In this document: piece after piece, positions 26,250 through 26,456 of the stretch
Numbering within the stretch: position 1 is the first letter of the stretch
Layout: every line of letters begins with the position of its first letter
Assembly (NCBI GenBank): GCA_036510675.1
Contig: DATCDN010000092.1
Location: forward strand, 1 to 26,456
Reading direction: 5' to 3'
Length of the DNA stretch: 26,456 nucleotides
DNA from: JAATGI01 sp036510675
Lineage (GTDB): Bacteria > Pseudomonadota > Alphaproteobacteria > ATCC43930 > CGMCC-115725
Made by a program: the position numbers and the translations under genes
Notes under the pieces: generated by a model
Database searches by the model: none
What the model was told of the DNA's origin: nothing
What the model saw: only the letters and a program-made list of their open reading frames with translations

Positions 26250-26282
26250 GGGTGCTCCACCGGAGCACCCCTTTTTAGTTCC
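26238..26282. terminator. perfect 21-bp inverted repeat, bidirectional terminator
   Basis: Arms 26238-26258 and 26262-26282 are exact complements around ACC, with a GC core GGGGTGCTCC and outer A5/T5 runs. On either strand the core hairpin is therefore followed by TTTTTAG. It lies between two converging transposase sequences, and the stop codon of the minus-strand one falls inside its right arm. It probably also ends the dehydrogenase operon. Confidence 0.9.
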
Positions 26283-26456
26283 GATTCGCCGCCACGCCTC
26301 CCCCCTTACCGGCGAACGTGTTGTGTCCCGGGAGGTTAGCGAGGAGTTCGGCGGGGGCTTTGTGGCCGAGGCATCGCAGTCGGGTTCGATTGTAGTCATG
26401 GACGAAGGTTTTGATGAAGGTGTTGCGCTGGGGGCGATCGCGGAAGCGGTTTTTGC
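26275..26456 (-). CDS. transposase C-terminus (IS481/integrase-core type), cut by the window edge
   Basis: About 60 codons are visible on the minus strand: RFRDRPQRNTFIKTFVHDYN, then RTRLRCLGHKAPAELLANLP, then GHNTFAGKGGGVAANRN and TAA. The HDYNxxRxLxCLxxxAPxExLxxLPGHNT pattern is the end of a DDE transposase of the IS481 type. The gene continues beyond position 26456, so it cannot be said whether it is intact. It is a different element from the relic on the plus strand. Confidence 0.8.
   Translation of the reverse strand, partial: KNRFRDRPQRNTFIKTFVHDYNRTRLRCLGHKAPAELLANLPGHNTFAGKGGGVAANRN

Overview
The window looks like chromosomal DNA of a GC-rich alphaproteobacterium. The evidence is the gene order rimP-nusA-ylxR-infB-rbfA-truB-rpsO-pnp, a Fur-family regulator of the Irr type, an SRP RNA gene placed directly before dnaX-ybaB, and high-GC codon use throughout. 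I cannot name a genus. Transfer or rearrangement shows only in a few places: an AT-richer exported-protein gene next to a duplicated gene end, an AT-rich repeat island near 20.4-20.6 kb, and IS remnants at the right edge.

Layout. From 190 to 1422 (minus) is a Rieske ring-hydroxylating oxygenase large subunit, followed at 1519-1719 (minus) by a very small exported protein with its own terminator. From about 1.9 to 11.55 kb (plus) runs the transcription/translation operon, starting with a promoter and a terminator-like leader before rimP. It continues through nusA, the ylxR/L7Ae fusion, infB, a short HicB-like frame, rbfA, truB, rpsO and pnp. From 11.7 to 16.2 kb are a nitronate-monooxygenase-like flavoprotein with an added cysteine cluster, Irr, rubrerythrin, a double-cluster Fe-S (CCG-domain) protein and a DUF3501 protein. 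The last three look like an iron/peroxide-related module, probably under Irr control. From 16.2 to 17.1 kb are palindromic repeats, a pseudogene scrap copied from the end of the next hydrolase gene, and an exported hypothetical protein. From 20.34 down to 17.17 kb (minus) run SRP RNA, dnaX, ybaB and a dienelactone-hydrolase-like exported protein.

From 20.68 to 22.56 kb (plus) is a ClC-type anion transporter with CBS domains and a non-standard filter. From 22.87 to 26.06 kb (plus) is a periplasmic alcohol-oxidation cluster: a PQQ alcohol dehydrogenase with the Asp-x-Asp signature of lanthanide-dependent enzymes, its c-type cytochrome, and a XoxJ/MoxJ-type periplasmic binding protein. The window ends with two convergent IS481-like transposase pieces around a perfect 21-bp inverted repeat.

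How the parts work together. The first operon couples transcription elongation (NusA), translation initiation (IF2), ribosome maturation (RimP, RbfA), tRNA modification (TruB), ribosomal protein S15 and RNA decay (PNPase). The PQQ dehydrogenase would pass electrons from alcohols to the cytochrome c and on to the respiratory chain. Irr followed by rubrerythrin and Fe-S proteins suggests iron-responsive protection against peroxide. The least ordinary items are the predicted lanthanide-type dehydrogenase cluster, the Irr/rubrerythrin/Fe-S/DUF3501 module, the hydrolase with Asp in the nucleophile position together with its duplicated gene end, the flavoprotein with an extra cysteine cluster, and the rimP leader.
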